DNA from: Paenibacillus sp. NAIST15-1
GTDB taxonomy: Bacteria > Bacillota > Bacilli > Paenibacillales > Paenibacillaceae
Assembly (NCBI RefSeq): GCF_001894745.1
Contig: NZ_BBYF01000002.1
Span: forward strand, 434,001 to 498,000
DNA length: 64,000 nt
Reading direction: 5' to 3'
A program made the position numbers and the translations under genes. Below are positions 9,342-19,041 of this stretch, piece after piece (position 1 is the first letter of the stretch; the number at the start of each line of letters is the position of its first letter). Below the pieces are notes generated by a model. The model did not search any database. It was not told the origin of the DNA and saw nothing but the letters and a program-made list of their open reading frames with translations.

Positions 9342-10328
9342 ATGGTGTTCGGATTTGTTGGTATTCGTGTCATTAAGACAGCGATCGCGTCAATATTGGC
9401 GATAATCGTTGCTAACCTTGCAGGAGCAGTGAATCCGCTAGGGGCGGGCTTGCTAGCTATATTAGGAGTGGATGTTACCCGCAAGCGCAGCATAAAGACC
9501 GTGTCGGCGCGATTTCTGGCATCGGTTGTCGGCTTGCTGCTAGCTTCATTATTGTTCGGGCTTCTCGGTTTCGAGCTATGGGTGCTGGCTTTATACATAT
9601 TAGTTGCATTCCCGATTATCGCTAAGCTTAATTTCAAGGAAGGAATCGTAACAAGCTCAGTCGTTGTGTTCCATATCTATGGCGCAGGAACCTTAACGCT
9701 GCATGGCGTGTTGAACGAAGTGCTTCTGTTGGCCATTGGACTTGGTGCAGCCAGTGTCGTCAATCTGGTGTATATGCCGAATGAAGAGGATAAGCTTGTC
9801 CGAATTAAGAAGGAAGTCGATGCTTACTTTTCCCTGATTTTCACACAAATTAGCTCCAATCTGAGGGATACAACCTATGTATGGGATGGACATGAAATTA
9901 TTGATGCGGATGAAAAAGTAAATGAAGGAATCTTTATTGCCTCGAAGGCATTGGAGAATCGACTCATGCGTACGGATGATATTCATGCCGATGAGCAGTG
10001 GCTGATTTATTTCTACATGCGCAAGGCGCAGCTGGAAAATGTGCAGGGAATCCTTCAGCTGCTCTCTCAAGTGTATCAATCATTCCCTCAGTGCTATTTA
10101 GTAGCAGATGTATTCGATCAATTGAGCGAGGATGTGAAGGAGCCGCATTATACGGGCAAGACAGAACAGCTTCTGAATGATTTGGACGAGGTATTCCGTC
10201 AAATGGATTTGCCTGTTACACGTGGAGAATTTGAAGTGCGTGCAGCCGTCTTGCAAGTAATTCGCGAGCTTCAACAATATTTGAAGATAGCGAAAAGAGA
10301 TAAGAAACAACTTCGACTTGGCGTGTAA
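9342..10328 (+). CDS. Aromatic acid exporter family (ArAE_1) membrane protein
   Basis: A 328-residue protein with an N-terminal hydrophobic half of about five membrane segments (residues 5-145) and a soluble, helical C-terminal half, the layout of the aromatic acid exporter family 1 (Bacillus YgaE/YqjA-type). The N-terminal pattern VGIRVIKTAIASILAI is typical. The start at 9342 has GAAGGAG 11 bases upstream and gives the family's usual N-terminus; longer frames start inside the promoter and terminator. It is a single-gene unit with its own promoter. The transported compound is unknown. Confidence 0.8.
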   Translation: MVFGFVGIRVIKTAIASILAIIVANLAGAVNPLGAGLLAILGVDVTRKRSIKTVSARFLASVVGLLLASLLFGLLGFELWVLALYILVAFPIIAKLNFKEGIVTSSVVVFHIYGAGTLTLHGVLNEVLLLAIGLGAASVVNLVYMPNEEDKLVRIKKEVDAYFSLIFTQISSNLRDTTYVWDGHEIIDADEKVNEGIFIASKALENRLMRTDDIHADEQWLIYFYMRKAQLENVQGILQLLSQVYQSFPQCYLVADVFDQLSEDVKEPHYTGKTEQLLNDLDEVFRQMDLPVTRGEFEVRAAVLQVIRELQQYLKIAKRDKKQLRLGV

Positions 10329-10390
10329 CCCGCGTCAGGCCAGCATATGTTGACTCTCAAAAAATGCGTTCACTCTTAAAAAATTGTTGT

Positions 10391-10421
10391 CACCCTAGAC
10401 GACTGTCCTGCATACACTTTA
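10391..10421 (+). promoter_or_regulatory. Candidate mother-cell (sigma-E/sigma-K) promoter of cotE
   Basis: CATACACTTTA at 10411-10421 resembles the -10 box of sigma-E and sigma-K promoters. CACC at 10391-10394, sixteen bases upstream, fits the sigma-K -35. In Bacillus subtilis cotE is transcribed by both factors, so the position is sensible, but the call rests on short motifs. Confidence 0.4.
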
Positions 10422-10452
10422 ATTGAATGATTGTATGGAGGAGGTCCACAGG

Positions 10453-11013
10453 ATGGCAAACACAGAAAAACACCACTGCCGGGAAATCATCACGAAAGCA
10501 GTCTGCGGCAAAGGTCGTAAGTTCTCTGTCGTCACACATACCGTCTCTCCGCCTAATCATCCGACAAGCATATTGGGGGCTTGGCTCATAAACCATCAAT
10601 ATGAATCGGTGCGGGCAGGAGACGGCATTGAAGTAATTGGTACTTACGATATCAACATCTGGTATTCATACGACAACAATTCCCAAACTGACGTTGCGAA
10701 AGAAACGGTGTCGTATGTAGATCTCGTTCCGCTGTCGTATGTTGATCCGAAGCATCGTTCTTCCACTGTTGAGGTATCTGCGGAAGCAGTTCAGGAACCG
10801 AACTGCGTTGAAGCTAGTGTATCTTCGCATGGACGCGGTGTGACTATTCGTGTTGAGCGGGAATTCGTTGTGGAAATGGTTGCAGAGACAAAGGTATGTG
10901 TTCTCGTTTGTAAGGACGGGTGCAATGATTTCGAAGACAAGGATTTTGACTTTAGTGTTCAGGATGAGAGCTTCGACGACTTGGAACCGGACTTGACGGA
11001 TGAGGAGTTGTAA
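10453..11013 (+). CDS. cotE: Outer spore coat morphogenetic protein CotE
   Basis: Organises assembly of the outer layer of the spore coat around the forespore in the mother cell. The 186-residue protein matches the CotE family: an N-terminal REIITKAVCGKGRKFS block, the central GAWLINHQYE...YDINIWYSYD core, and a strongly acidic C-terminal tail (EDKDFDFS...DDLEPDLTDEEL). The start at 10453 has GGAGGAGG eight bases upstream; the longer frame from 10423 overlaps that site. It is a single gene followed by a terminator-like hairpin, and it fixes the organism as a spore former. Confidence 0.93.
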   Translation: MANTEKHHCREIITKAVCGKGRKFSVVTHTVSPPNHPTSILGAWLINHQYESVRAGDGIEVIGTYDINIWYSYDNNSQTDVAKETVSYVDLVPLSYVDPKHRSSTVEVSAEAVQEPNCVEASVSSHGRGVTIRVEREFVVEMVAETKVCVLVCKDGCNDFEDKDFDFSVQDESFDDLEPDLTDEEL

Positions 11014-11017
11014 TCAT

Positions 11018-11048
11018 CGCCGCAGGCCCTGACCGCTTGCGGCGGTTT
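11018..11048 (+). terminator. Probable terminator after cotE
   Basis: Stem CGCCGCA/TGCGGCG followed by GTTTCTCATTT. The T-run is interrupted, so this is weaker than the neighbouring terminators. Confidence 0.6.
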
Positions 11049-11094
11049 CTCATTTCCTATTGAGGATACTCTCAACCAACATGCGCATGGTGGG

Positions 11095-11192
11095 TGAGCT
11101 GCTGCAAAACCTGTGCTTACAAACTTGATGATATACCCACAGGATATGCAGTAAAGGAAAGATTGTAGAGGGCGGGAGCCCTCCTTTTTTTT
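11095..11192 (+). ncRNA. Possible small RNA or leader ending in an intrinsic terminator
   Basis: Between cotE and the amidoligase-like gene lies a stretch without an open frame. It contains paired segments (CCTGTG near 11109 with CACAGG near 11141) and ends in a textbook terminator: GAGGGC/GCCCTC (11168-11183) plus eight T. No gene precedes this terminator directly, so it may end a small RNA or act as an attenuator for the next gene. I do not recognise an RNA family. Confidence 0.3.
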
Positions 11193-11299
11193 GGATTCGC
11201 AACAAAAATTCAGGTAATGTTGTTGGTTGGCCTCATAGCTGCAATGTGAATCTAATCAGGATGTAATCATATATGCTGGATGCGAAGGGGGAGGCGACG

Positions 11300-12940
11300 T
11301 TGAGCCGAGACCTTGCTTGTGAAGATAGCGTGGTTGTCATAACGGATGACCGGGAAGCCGCCAACATGTGGAAGCAGTATAAAGTGAAGGCGGTCTCCAA
11401 TACGAGATATGTGCGAGCCGGAGCTAGGTCAATTGCTGTTCAGGAGCTTGGGAAATTAATCGTATGGTGGAAACGCAGTATGGCACAGCGGAATCGGGAG
11501 GATGCGGAGAGAGTAGTGGATCGTCAGGAGGAAGAGGGCGCAATCGTACTCAATCGCTATGCTGCGAGTTGGCGCTCAAGCACCATGCGTGAACGCTTGA
11601 AGCTATGGGGGTTGCCTGTGGCCGAATGGGCTACGTGGGCAGATGAATTGCCGCCGAATTCGGGCCAGCATTACGTTCGTTCTATATGCTTCTGGGTCAA
11701 TGGCTGTCGTATCGTTGCTGCCGCACAGAGTTCAACTCCTCCGCAGGGTCTTCCCATGTATCGTGCGCTTGATGATTGGTCCAAGCCGCCTTATCGCCGG
11801 CTTGCCCGGCTGGCTCTGCGAGCTGCATATGCAGTAGGCTGGGACATCGCTGCGGTTACGCTGCGCTGCACACCATCTTCTGCCGTGGAGGGAATGACAG
11901 ACTTGCCAGCGGGTGTGCTGGATGAGCCCCAGTTGGGTGATGTAATCGTGCATATCGACCCTATACCGCAGCGAATTCCATCATGGGTACGGGAGAGGTA
12001 TGCTGCAGCATGGCATGAGGAGACAATACAGCATTCACGAATTCGGAACAAGGGAACACAACTGAAGCTTGGGATGGATGTAGAATTAATTCTATATGAT
12101 GCCCATGCCGAGAAGATCGTCCCTGCCGTTCGGTACTTACCCAAGGGTGGAGCCGCAGGTTGTGATGCGGTGCGTCTGCAAGGACGTGTCATCTATCCTC
12201 TGATGGAGCTTCGTCCGGAACCTGCTGAGCGTCCTGCCCAGCTTGTGGAGCATTTGTGCAGGGCTATGCAGCTTGCAGACCGTATCATTGCAGAGAAGCG
12301 TGCTTCTCACATGCAGGATTCCAAGCTCGTATGGCTGGGTGGATCGCATCCAGCAGGAAAATTCTCGCTCGGAGGGCATATCCATGTTAGTGGAATTTGG
12401 CTAACCTCAGACTTGATAAGAGCGTTGGATACTTATGTAGCTCTGCCGCTGGCTCTTCTTGAGAATCCAGCGGGTTCATTAAGGAGGCGTCCAGGGTATG
12501 GGACGTATGGGGATGTGCGCGAACATGATCATGGCGGTGAGGGCGGATTTGAATACCGAACACTTCCATGCTTTATTATGACGCCGGTCCTGACATTAGA
12601 GGTTCTAACCTTATTCCGTACGGTTGCAGTGGTTTATCCAAAGCTGACTAGGCGCGATAGTGTGCGTGAAGAGGTGATTCAAGCATTCCATGCTTATCCG
12701 ACAAGGCGCGATAATTATCTCACAGATGCGGGAAGACAACCTATGCGCATGCTGGCGTTAGAGCTTATGGACGACTTGCTGAGAGAAGTGAGGAAGTGCA
12801 GGAATGAATGGAGAGATGATAGCCTATCGGTACAGGCCGAACATGCTATTCAAGCGCTGTCTCATCGCATAAGAGCACAATGGATATGGGATGAGCAGGA
12901 GGATTTGCGGAGTACATGGTTGGGATCGAGTGAGCGGTGA
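11300..12940 (+). CDS. Putative amidoligase domain protein (COOH-NH2 ligase type 2 family)
   Basis: The C-terminal half has features of the glutamine-synthetase-fold amidoligases: LGMDVEL (Gly-x-Asp-x-Glu, about residue 260), AAGCDAVRL, PLMELRPEPAE and SLGGHIHVSG. Enzymes of this fold join carboxyl and amino groups using ATP. The N-terminal half (about 250 residues) is unassigned. TTG 11300 is chosen because GGGGGAGG lies five bases before it; an in-frame ATG at 11273 would add nine residues but has no clear ribosome site. The gene sits between cotE and mutS and ends within a terminator stem. Relatives are common in Paenibacillus genomes. A role in cell surface or spore peptide modification is a guess. 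Confidence 0.7.
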   Translation: MSRDLACEDSVVVITDDREAANMWKQYKVKAVSNTRYVRAGARSIAVQELGKLIVWWKRSMAQRNREDAERVVDRQEEEGAIVLNRYAASWRSSTMRERLKLWGLPVAEWATWADELPPNSGQHYVRSICFWVNGCRIVAAAQSSTPPQGLPMYRALDDWSKPPYRRLARLALRAAYAVGWDIAAVTLRCTPSSAVEGMTDLPAGVLDEPQLGDVIVHIDPIPQRIPSWVRERYAAAWHEETIQHSRIRNKGTQLKLGMDVELILYDAHAEKIVPAVRYLPKGGAAGCDAVRLQGRVIYPLMELRPEPAERPAQLVEHLCRAMQLADRIIAEKRASHMQDSKLVWLGGSHPAGKFSLGGHIHVSGIWLTSDLIRALDTYVALPLALLENPAGSLRRRPGYGTYGDVREHDHGGEGGFEYRTLPCFIMTPVLTLEVLTLFRTVAVVYPKLTRRDSVREEVIQAFHAYPTRRDNYLTDAGRQPMRMLALELMDDLLREVRKCRNEWRDDSLSVQAEHAIQALSHRIRAQWIWDEQEDLRSTWLGSSER

Positions 12941-12976
12941 CTGCGTGAAATGCGCGTGAGTCCCCGCTCTTTTTTT
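12932..12976 (+). terminator. Intrinsic terminator of the amidoligase-like gene
   Basis: Two-part stem GAGCGG-GACT paired with AGTC-CCGCTC, followed by seven T. The stem begins within the last codons of the gene. Confidence 0.85.
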
Positions 12977-12984
12977 GATATAAT
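12976..12984 (+). promoter_or_regulatory. Extended -10 promoter candidate for mutSL
   Basis: TGATATAAT, an extended -10 element, lies right after the terminator T-run and 32 bases before mutS. No good -35 is visible, as is common for extended -10 promoters. Confidence 0.5.
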
Positions 12985-13015
12985 AGAGTTCTACTTATGT
13001 TATCGGAGGGTGTTT

Positions 13016-15802
13016 ATGGTGAAGCTGACACCGATGATGGAACAATATTTGAGCATCAAGGAGCAGGTTAAGGATGCCTTTTTGTTTTTCCGCCTCGGGG
13101 ATTTTTACGAGATGTTCTTTGACGATGCGATTCAAGCATCGAAGGAATTGGAGATTACACTGACGGGTAGAGGCAGCAGCGGTGCAGAGGATCGTATCCC
13201 AATGTGTGGCGTGCCTTATCATTCGGCAGATAATTATATTCAGAGATTAATTGAAAAGGGATATAAGGTTGCCATCTGTGAACAGGTGGAGGATCCAGCG
13301 GAAGCTAAGGGAGTCGTCCGCCGGGAAATCGTCCGGATTGTGACGCCAGGCACAGTCATGGAAGGCAAGCTGATCGACGATAAGTCGAATCATTATCTAG
13401 TCTGTCTATCCCAAGGGAGTACCAGCAATGCACTGGCTGCCTGTGATCTTTCCACAGGGGAACTGATTGTTACTTCAGCACCGATCGGGCAATCTTGGCT
13501 TATTGATGAGCTGAATGTCTATATGCCGACAGAAGTTATTGGCCATCCTGCATTGCTGCAAGAGGCGGAGCCGCTTACGAAGGCGTGGAATCGTTCTGTT
13601 CTGTTTACCGAATGGAGCCGCAAGGATGAAGTATTGGCAAGGCAGCAGTTCGGCGAAGCCGTCTGGACTCGACTTGAGGATGAGCGGCAGCAGGCGCTTG
13701 CTATGCTGATGGGGTATTTGCAAGAAACACAGAAGCGCTCATTGAGTCAGCTGACGAATATTCGAACTTACGACCCGGATCAATATCTGGTGTTAGATCC
13801 TTTTACACGTCGTAATTTGGAGCTTACGGAAACCGTGCGTGAGCGTGCGAAGAAAGGCTCCCTGCTCTGGCTGCTTGATCGCACCGAGACGTCGATGGGG
13901 GCAAGGCTGCTTCGTCGCTGGATTGACAAGCCGCTCATGAATCGGCAGGCCATTGAGGAGCGCTTAGAGGCCGTTGATACGCTGTATCATCATCTCATAT
14001 GGCGAGAAGAGCTGCGTGAGCAGTTGTCCTCGGTATATGATCTGGAGCGTCTTGTAGGCCGGATTGCCTTCGGTACGGCGAACGGTCGTGATCTCGTTGC
14101 ACTGAAGTCTTCACTGAGTCAGATTCCGATGCTGAAGCAGTTATGCGTGCAGACATCGTCTGCAACACTTCACAATCTTGTTAGTGAATTGGATGCATGT
14201 GGAGATATCCACGATTGGATTGAACGTGCGGTGGTGGACGAGCCTCCGGTATCGGTACGTGACGGTGGACTTATTAAGCCAGGATACGATGAATATCTTG
14301 ATCAGCTCCGAGAAGCAAGTGTGAACGGCAAGCGCTGGATCGCTGAGCTGGAGCGCAGAGAGAAGGAAGCGACCGGAATCAAGTCGCTTAAGATCGGATA
14401 CAACAAGGTATTCGGCTATTATATCGAGGTAACGAAGTCGAATTTGTCATCCCTGCCGGAAGGACGATATGAGCGTAAGCAGACGCTGGCGAATGCAGAA
14501 CGATTCGTAACGCCTGAATTGAAGGAGAAGGAAGCGCTAATTCTCGAGGCTGAGGATAAGATGCTCGGCTTGGAGTACGAGCGCTTTAGCGAGCTGCGTC
14601 AGCGCATTGGAGGCGAGATTCGCCGCCTGCAGGCATTGGCAGAAGCAGTTGCTGAAATAGACGTCTACCAATCACTCGCTGCAGTCAGTGCAGCTAGGAG
14701 ATATGTTCGTCCGGCATTCACGGAGCAATTGGATATGCATATTGCTGAGGGACGCCATCCCGTTGTGGAGGCCGTCATGCAGGGTGGAGACTTCATGGCG
14801 AACGATACCGAGCTGACAGAGCAGAATGAGACGATGCTGCTCATAACAGGGCCGAATATGGCAGGTAAGAGCACGTACATGCGTCAAGTAGCCCTGATAT
14901 CGATCATGGCGCAGATTGGATGCTTCGTTCCAGCTGAACGAGCGTCTATGCCGATTGTCGATCGGATCTTCACGAGAATTGGAGCTGCAGATGATCTAAT
15001 TGGCGGTCAGAGTACGTTTATGGTGGAAATGATGGATATACAGGTGATGACAGAGAAGGCAACGCGCCGCAGTTTGGTCATCATTGACGAGCTGGGTCGT
15101 GGCACATCAACGAGTGAGGGGATGTCCATTGCACAGGCTGTAGTGGAATATGTCCACGATCGAATCGGCTGTAAGGCGCTCGTTTCGACCCATTTCCATG
15201 AATTGGCGCATATGGCGGATCGCCTGCCACGATTGAAGAATGTATGCATGGCCGTGCAGGAAAGCGGTAATCAAGTTACCTTCCTGCGTAAGTTGATTTC
15301 AGGCGCAGCCAGCACAAGCTATGGTATCTATTGTGCACGTCTTGCGGGTCTCCCTGATCAAATTATTAATCGTGCATACGACCTGTTGAAGCAGTATGAG
15401 ACAACGGATCGTGAAGGGACAACACATGCATCCCCTTCGAGTTCGCAGCAAGAGCTTCCTGTCAATCATGTGGAACAGCTGTCCTTATTCGGATGGGATC
15501 AGACTGCGGTATCTGCGGATAGTCCCATTCAGTCACCTACACAGCATGTGAAGCCTTTGCAAGACAGTCAGACAGATGACGAGCAATCTGTCATGAGTAT
15601 GGCAAGTACTGCCGAGACCCATCAAGCGGCACAGCAAGAGAAGCCGGATCATTCCGTTCAATACAGTGCTGAAGTAATAGCAATGAAGGAGTTCATCGGC
15701 ACTTTGACAGATGTAGATGTGATGTCAATGACTCCATTGGAAGCAATGAATCAACTGCATGATCTGATGAAGCGGGCACGTGAAATTACTCGTGAATCCT
15801 AA
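13016..15802 (+). CDS. mutS: DNA mismatch repair protein MutS
   Basis: Mismatch recognition ATPase. Residues from the N-terminus: mismatch-binding domain with the Phe-x-Glu motif in GDFYEMF, connector, lever and clamp domains, then the ATPase with Walker A GPNMAGKST, Walker B VIIDELGRGTST and the helix-turn-helix dimerisation region. At 928 residues it is slightly longer than usual because of a polar Gln/Ser-rich linker before the conserved C-terminal end (EFIGTLTDVDVMSMTPLEAMN). GGAGGG six bases before ATG 13016 decides the start. It is cotranscribed with mutL. Confidence 0.97.
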   Translation: MVKLTPMMEQYLSIKEQVKDAFLFFRLGDFYEMFFDDAIQASKELEITLTGRGSSGAEDRIPMCGVPYHSADNYIQRLIEKGYKVAICEQVEDPAEAKGVVRREIVRIVTPGTVMEGKLIDDKSNHYLVCLSQGSTSNALAACDLSTGELIVTSAPIGQSWLIDELNVYMPTEVIGHPALLQEAEPLTKAWNRSVLFTEWSRKDEVLARQQFGEAVWTRLEDERQQALAMLMGYLQETQKRSLSQLTNIRTYDPDQYLVLDPFTRRNLELTETVRERAKKGSLLWLLDRTETSMGARLLRRWIDKPLMNRQAIEERLEAVDTLYHHLIWREELREQLSSVYDLERLVGRIAFGTANGRDLVALKSSLSQIPMLKQLCVQTSSATLHNLVSELDACGDIHDWIERAVVDEPPVSVRDGGLIKPGYDEYLDQLREASVNGKRWIAELERREKEATGIKSLKIGYNKVFGYYIEVTKSNLSSLPEGRYERKQTLANAERFVTPELKEKEALILEAEDKMLGLEYERFSELRQRIGGEIRRLQALAEAVAEIDVYQSLAAVSAARRYVRPAFTEQLDMHIAEGRHPVVEAVMQGGDFMANDTELTEQNETMLLITGPNMAGKSTYMRQVALISIMAQIGCFVPAERASMPIVDRIFTRIGAADDLIGGQSTFMVEMMDIQVMTEKATRRSLVIIDELGRGTSTSEGMSIAQAVVEYVHDRIGCKALVSTHFHELAHMADRLPRLKNVCMAVQESGNQVTFLRKLISGAASTSYGIYCARLAGLPDQIINRAYDLLKQYETTDREGTTHASPSSSQQELPVNHVEQLSLFGWDQTAVSADSPIQSPTQHVKPLQDSQTDDEQSVMSMASTAETHQAAQQEKPDHSVQYSAEVIAMKEFIGTLTDVDVMSMTPLEAMNQLHDLMKRAREITRES

Positions 15803-15844
15803 TGAATAGAGCATGAGAAATCGAGAGTTAAGGAGGTGTGAGAG

Positions 15845-18193
15845 ATGGCAATTATTAAAATATTGGACGAGCACATTGCCAACCAGATTGCCGCAGGCGA
15901 AGTAGTGGAGCGTCCTTCATCGGTTGTGAAGGAGCTGGTTGAGAACTCGATAGATGCAGGAGCTACACGTATTGATGTATCCGTTGAAGAAGGGGGCCTG
16001 CAGCTCATCCGAGTAAAAGACAATGGCTCCGGTATAGCGGATGATGATGCGGAAAATGCCTTTTTGCGGCATGCGACGAGCAAGATCCAGACAGGGAAAG
16101 ATCTATTCTCGATTCGCAGTCTAGGGTTCCGAGGAGAGGCACTTCCGAGTATTGCGGCTGTTGCCAAGGTAGAGTTGGTAACGTCGACAGAATCTAGCGG
16201 GTTAGGCAGGCGGCTTGTTATTGAAGGCGGTGCGATCAAATCATATGAGCCCGCACAGTCCATGCAAGGGACGGAGATTACGGTACGTGAACTGTTCTAT
16301 AATACGCCTGCACGGTTAAAGTATATGAAAACAATCCAGACGGAGCTGGGGCATATCTCTGATCTCATCTATCGTTTGGCGTTATCGTATCCAAGTATAG
16401 CGTTTACCTTGAAGCATAATGAGCACACTCTGCTGCAAACGATTGGCAATGGAGACTTATTGCAGGTTATTGCCTCTGTATATGGCGTCCAGACAGCGAA
16501 AGGGATGCTGCAGGTCAAGGGAGAACACTTGGACTTCGAGGTGCAAGGCTATATTGGCAAGCCTGAATTAACGCGCTCAAACCGCAATGCGATGTCATGG
16601 ATGATCAATGGCAGATATGTCAGAAGCTTTCCGCTGAATCAAGCGATACTTCGTGCGTACCATACGTTCTTGCCGATCAATCGCTACCCGATGCTCGTGC
16701 TTCATGTGACGATGCACCCTTCTCTCGTGGATGTGAATGTGCATCCTGCCAAGCTTGAAGTTCGCTTCAGCAAAGAGGCAGAGTTGTGCGCATTCATCGA
16801 AGAGACCGTGAAGCAATTGCTGCATAAGCAGCGTCTTATTCCTGAAGCGGCTCCGAAGAAGGCGAAGGTGCGAACATATGTCGAGCAAGCAGAGCTTCAA
16901 TGGGAAGCTGCGGAGACGATAGCGGCCAATCAAGAGAAGCAATTAAAGCCAATGGGGGCGCTAGTCATTGAGTCTGATCCGTCCTCTGCCGCGCAATTAG
17001 CGAAGGAAGATCGGGAGCAGTCACGAAGCAATGCTGAAACATCCCATCAACCTAACGTGCAGCGACAACCTGAACTAACGGGGAAATGGAATCAGACCGC
17101 AGCAGCCGAAATGTCTCGTGTTGCTCCAGAAGCCTTGCAACCTCCAAATGAATCCGTTATTGATTCTATTGCACTAAGTGGCTCGGTAGAACAGAAGAAG
17201 ACGGAGCAGCAACAACTGCAAGAGATAGGTCGCAAGAACGAGGATGAGCTGGCTGTAGCTGCAAGTGCAGATCCAGTGGCTATTAAGTCCTCTGAATCGA
17301 CTTCTAGTAACGAGGACACCGTAGACAGTCCGGCGAAACTCAAGCAAGCTGTGGATCACGAATTGACTCCATCAACTTCCTATGATGCAGAGACAGCATC
17401 GATTGCAAACGGTCAAGAGGAGAGAGATAGAGTTCGAGAGACGTCTCCTTCTTATGGTAGCCGCAATGCGGGAAGCTCCAATACGAGTGCTTATTCGAAT
17501 CCTTATTCGAATGCTAAGCAGCAAGCAGGGCAAGCCGCAGTGAAGGCCGGTGCGGAGAAATGGAAGGAATGGCTGACGGAGGAAGGTAGTACGGACAACG
17601 CTGCATTGCCGAAGTTCCCAGCACTTTCTTACATTGGTCAGCTGCACGGAACATACTTGATCGCTTCGAATGAAGAGGGGCTCTATTTAATTGATCAGCA
17701 TGCAGCGCATGAACGAATCAATTATGAATATTATTTTGAGCGATTCGGCAAGCCGGTAGAAGCCTCTCAAGAGCTGCTTCTGCCGATCACATTAGAGTTT
17801 ACCCCTGCTGATGCGGAGCGGATTCGATCCCGTATGCATTTGCTGGAGCAGGTCGGGATCGTCATGGAGCCATTTGGGGGCCAAACATTCCTAGTTCGTT
17901 CCCATCCATACTGGTTCCCTAAAGGGGAAGAAACGGATATTATTCAAGAAATGACGGACTGGGTGTTGAGCGAGAAGGCGCCCGATATTGCGAAATTAAG
18001 AGAGGCCTCAGCGACGATGTGCTCTTGTAAGGCATCGATTAAAGCGAATCAGCGCTTGACAGCAGCTGAGGCGGAGACGCTATTCGTCCGATTGGGAACA
18101 TGCCGCCAGCCATTTACATGTCCGCATGGCAGGCCGATCGTCATTCGATTTACAACTTACGATCTGGAGAAAATGTTTAAGCGGGTAATGTAA
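15845..18193 (+). CDS. mutL: DNA mismatch repair endonuclease MutL
   Basis: Partner of MutS. The N-terminal GHKL ATPase has ELVENSIDAG, DNGSGI and GFRGEALPSI motifs. The C-terminal domain carries the endonuclease metal site DQHAAHERINYE, a CSCKASIKA segment and CPHGRP, so this is a nicking MutL as in organisms lacking MutH. The length of 782 residues exceeds the typical 620-650. The excess is a central low-complexity linker (about residues 350-590) rich in Ser, Glu and Gln. AAGGAGGTG precedes the start, which lies 42 bases after mutS. Confidence 0.96.
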   Translation: MAIIKILDEHIANQIAAGEVVERPSSVVKELVENSIDAGATRIDVSVEEGGLQLIRVKDNGSGIADDDAENAFLRHATSKIQTGKDLFSIRSLGFRGEALPSIAAVAKVELVTSTESSGLGRRLVIEGGAIKSYEPAQSMQGTEITVRELFYNTPARLKYMKTIQTELGHISDLIYRLALSYPSIAFTLKHNEHTLLQTIGNGDLLQVIASVYGVQTAKGMLQVKGEHLDFEVQGYIGKPELTRSNRNAMSWMINGRYVRSFPLNQAILRAYHTFLPINRYPMLVLHVTMHPSLVDVNVHPAKLEVRFSKEAELCAFIEETVKQLLHKQRLIPEAAPKKAKVRTYVEQAELQWEAAETIAANQEKQLKPMGALVIESDPSSAAQLAKEDREQSRSNAETSHQPNVQRQPELTGKWNQTAAAEMSRVAPEALQPPNESVIDSIALSGSVEQKKTEQQQLQEIGRKNEDELAVAASADPVAIKSSESTSSNEDTVDSPAKLKQAVDHELTPSTSYDAETASIANGQEERDRVRETSPSYGSRNAGSSNTSAYSNPYSNAKQQAGQAAVKAGAEKWKEWLTEEGSTDNAALPKFPALSYIGQLHGTYLIASNEEGLYLIDQHAAHERINYEYYFERFGKPVEASQELLLPITLEFTPADAERIRSRMHLLEQVGIVMEPFGGQTFLVRSHPYWFPKGEETDIIQEMTDWVLSEKAPDIAKLREASATMCSCKASIKANQRLTAAEAETLFVRLGTCRQPFTCPHGRPIVIRFTTYDLEKMFKRVM

Positions 18194-18207
18194 GAATAGC
18201 TGGGGAT

Positions 18208-18237
18208 TTGTAATTCCCTTTCCACAGCGTATATAAT
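18208..18237 (+). promoter_or_regulatory. Candidate promoter before the methyltransferase-miaA-hfq unit
   Basis: TTGTAA (18208-18213) and TATAAT (18232-18237) with an 18-base spacer, just ahead of the ribosome site of the next gene. Confidence 0.45.
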
Positions 18238-18249
18238 GAGGAGGAGCAA

Positions 18250-19041
18250 ATGATAGTCACGACAGGCGAGTATACGTCACCAGAGCTTAAAGAGCGAGCT
18301 CGGAAGATGGCCAAGCTGTTCGGATGGTTCTATGCTGAACGACGCGATCAGACCTTGCCTCGTATGCAGCGTAGATATGGCGACGATGAATTTCTCGTCT
18401 ATCTCAACAATTGTGTCCGCTATATGAAGTTAGGGGTCACGGAGCTGACTTATCATCCGAGTATGGCCTATGTGCGGGCGAAGCGGATTTTGTCCGGAGA
18501 TGCGGACGGGATGATTACAGCGAGTGGTGTTGCGCCTGGCGATGAGGTGTTAGACTGTACGGCAGGCCTAGCAGGGGATTCTCTGGTGTTTGCCGTCACG
18601 GTAGGCCCCAATGGGAAGGTTACAGCGCTGGAGAGTGAGCCATCACTGTTTGCGCTTGTGCACGAAGGGCTGCAGCTGTATGAGAGTGGTGTGGACGAGG
18701 TTACGGGAGCGATGCGCCGTATTGTGATGAAGCAGGCTGAACATCTAAGCATGCTCAGTTCACTGCCAAGCCGTTCCGTCGATGTGGTATACTTTGATCC
18801 GATGTTCCGCTCTCCCGTTACAAGCTCGGCATCGATTGATCCGCTGCGTACGATGGCGAACCATAAAGCCTTGACGCATGAAGCGATTGCGGAAGCTTGC
18901 CGTGTGGCGCGCAAGAGAGTGGTCATGAAGGAAGTAAAGAACAGCGAAGAATTTGCCCGGCTAGGATTCACCCGTGTGTTACCATCCGGAGCGAAATTGG
19001 CATATGGGGTGATTGACATTGCTGGAGGCAACGATGAGTAA
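18250..19041 (+). CDS. Class I SAM-dependent methyltransferase, RsmJ-like
   Basis: A 263-residue protein related to the RsmJ (16S rRNA guanine-N2) family. The SAM-binding motif I is VLDCTAGLAGDSLVFA, followed by the acidic ALESEPS and a catalytic-loop-like VYFDPMFRSP. The N-terminal ERRDQTLPRMQRRYG segment fits Firmicutes members. GAGGAGGAG precedes the start. The gene overlaps miaA by eight bases, suggesting coupled translation and a shared role in RNA modification. The exact target base is inferred, not shown. Confidence 0.8.
   Translation: MIVTTGEYTSPELKERARKMAKLFGWFYAERRDQTLPRMQRRYGDDEFLVYLNNCVRYMKLGVTELTYHPSMAYVRAKRILSGDADGMITASGVAPGDEVLDCTAGLAGDSLVFAVTVGPNGKVTALESEPSLFALVHEGLQLYESGVDEVTGAMRRIVMKQAEHLSMLSSLPSRSVDVVYFDPMFRSPVTSSASIDPLRTMANHKALTHEAIAEACRVARKRVVMKEVKNSEEFARLGFTRVLPSGAKLAYGVIDIAGGNDE

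Noticed and set aside
15799-16263. Long open frame on the strand opposite to mutL, and similar antisense frames over mutS, the PBP gene, the methyltransferase and the tape measure
   Set aside because: Codon shadows of well-recognised genes: compositionally odd products (Ser/Arg/Thr-rich), no ribosome sites, no family resemblance.
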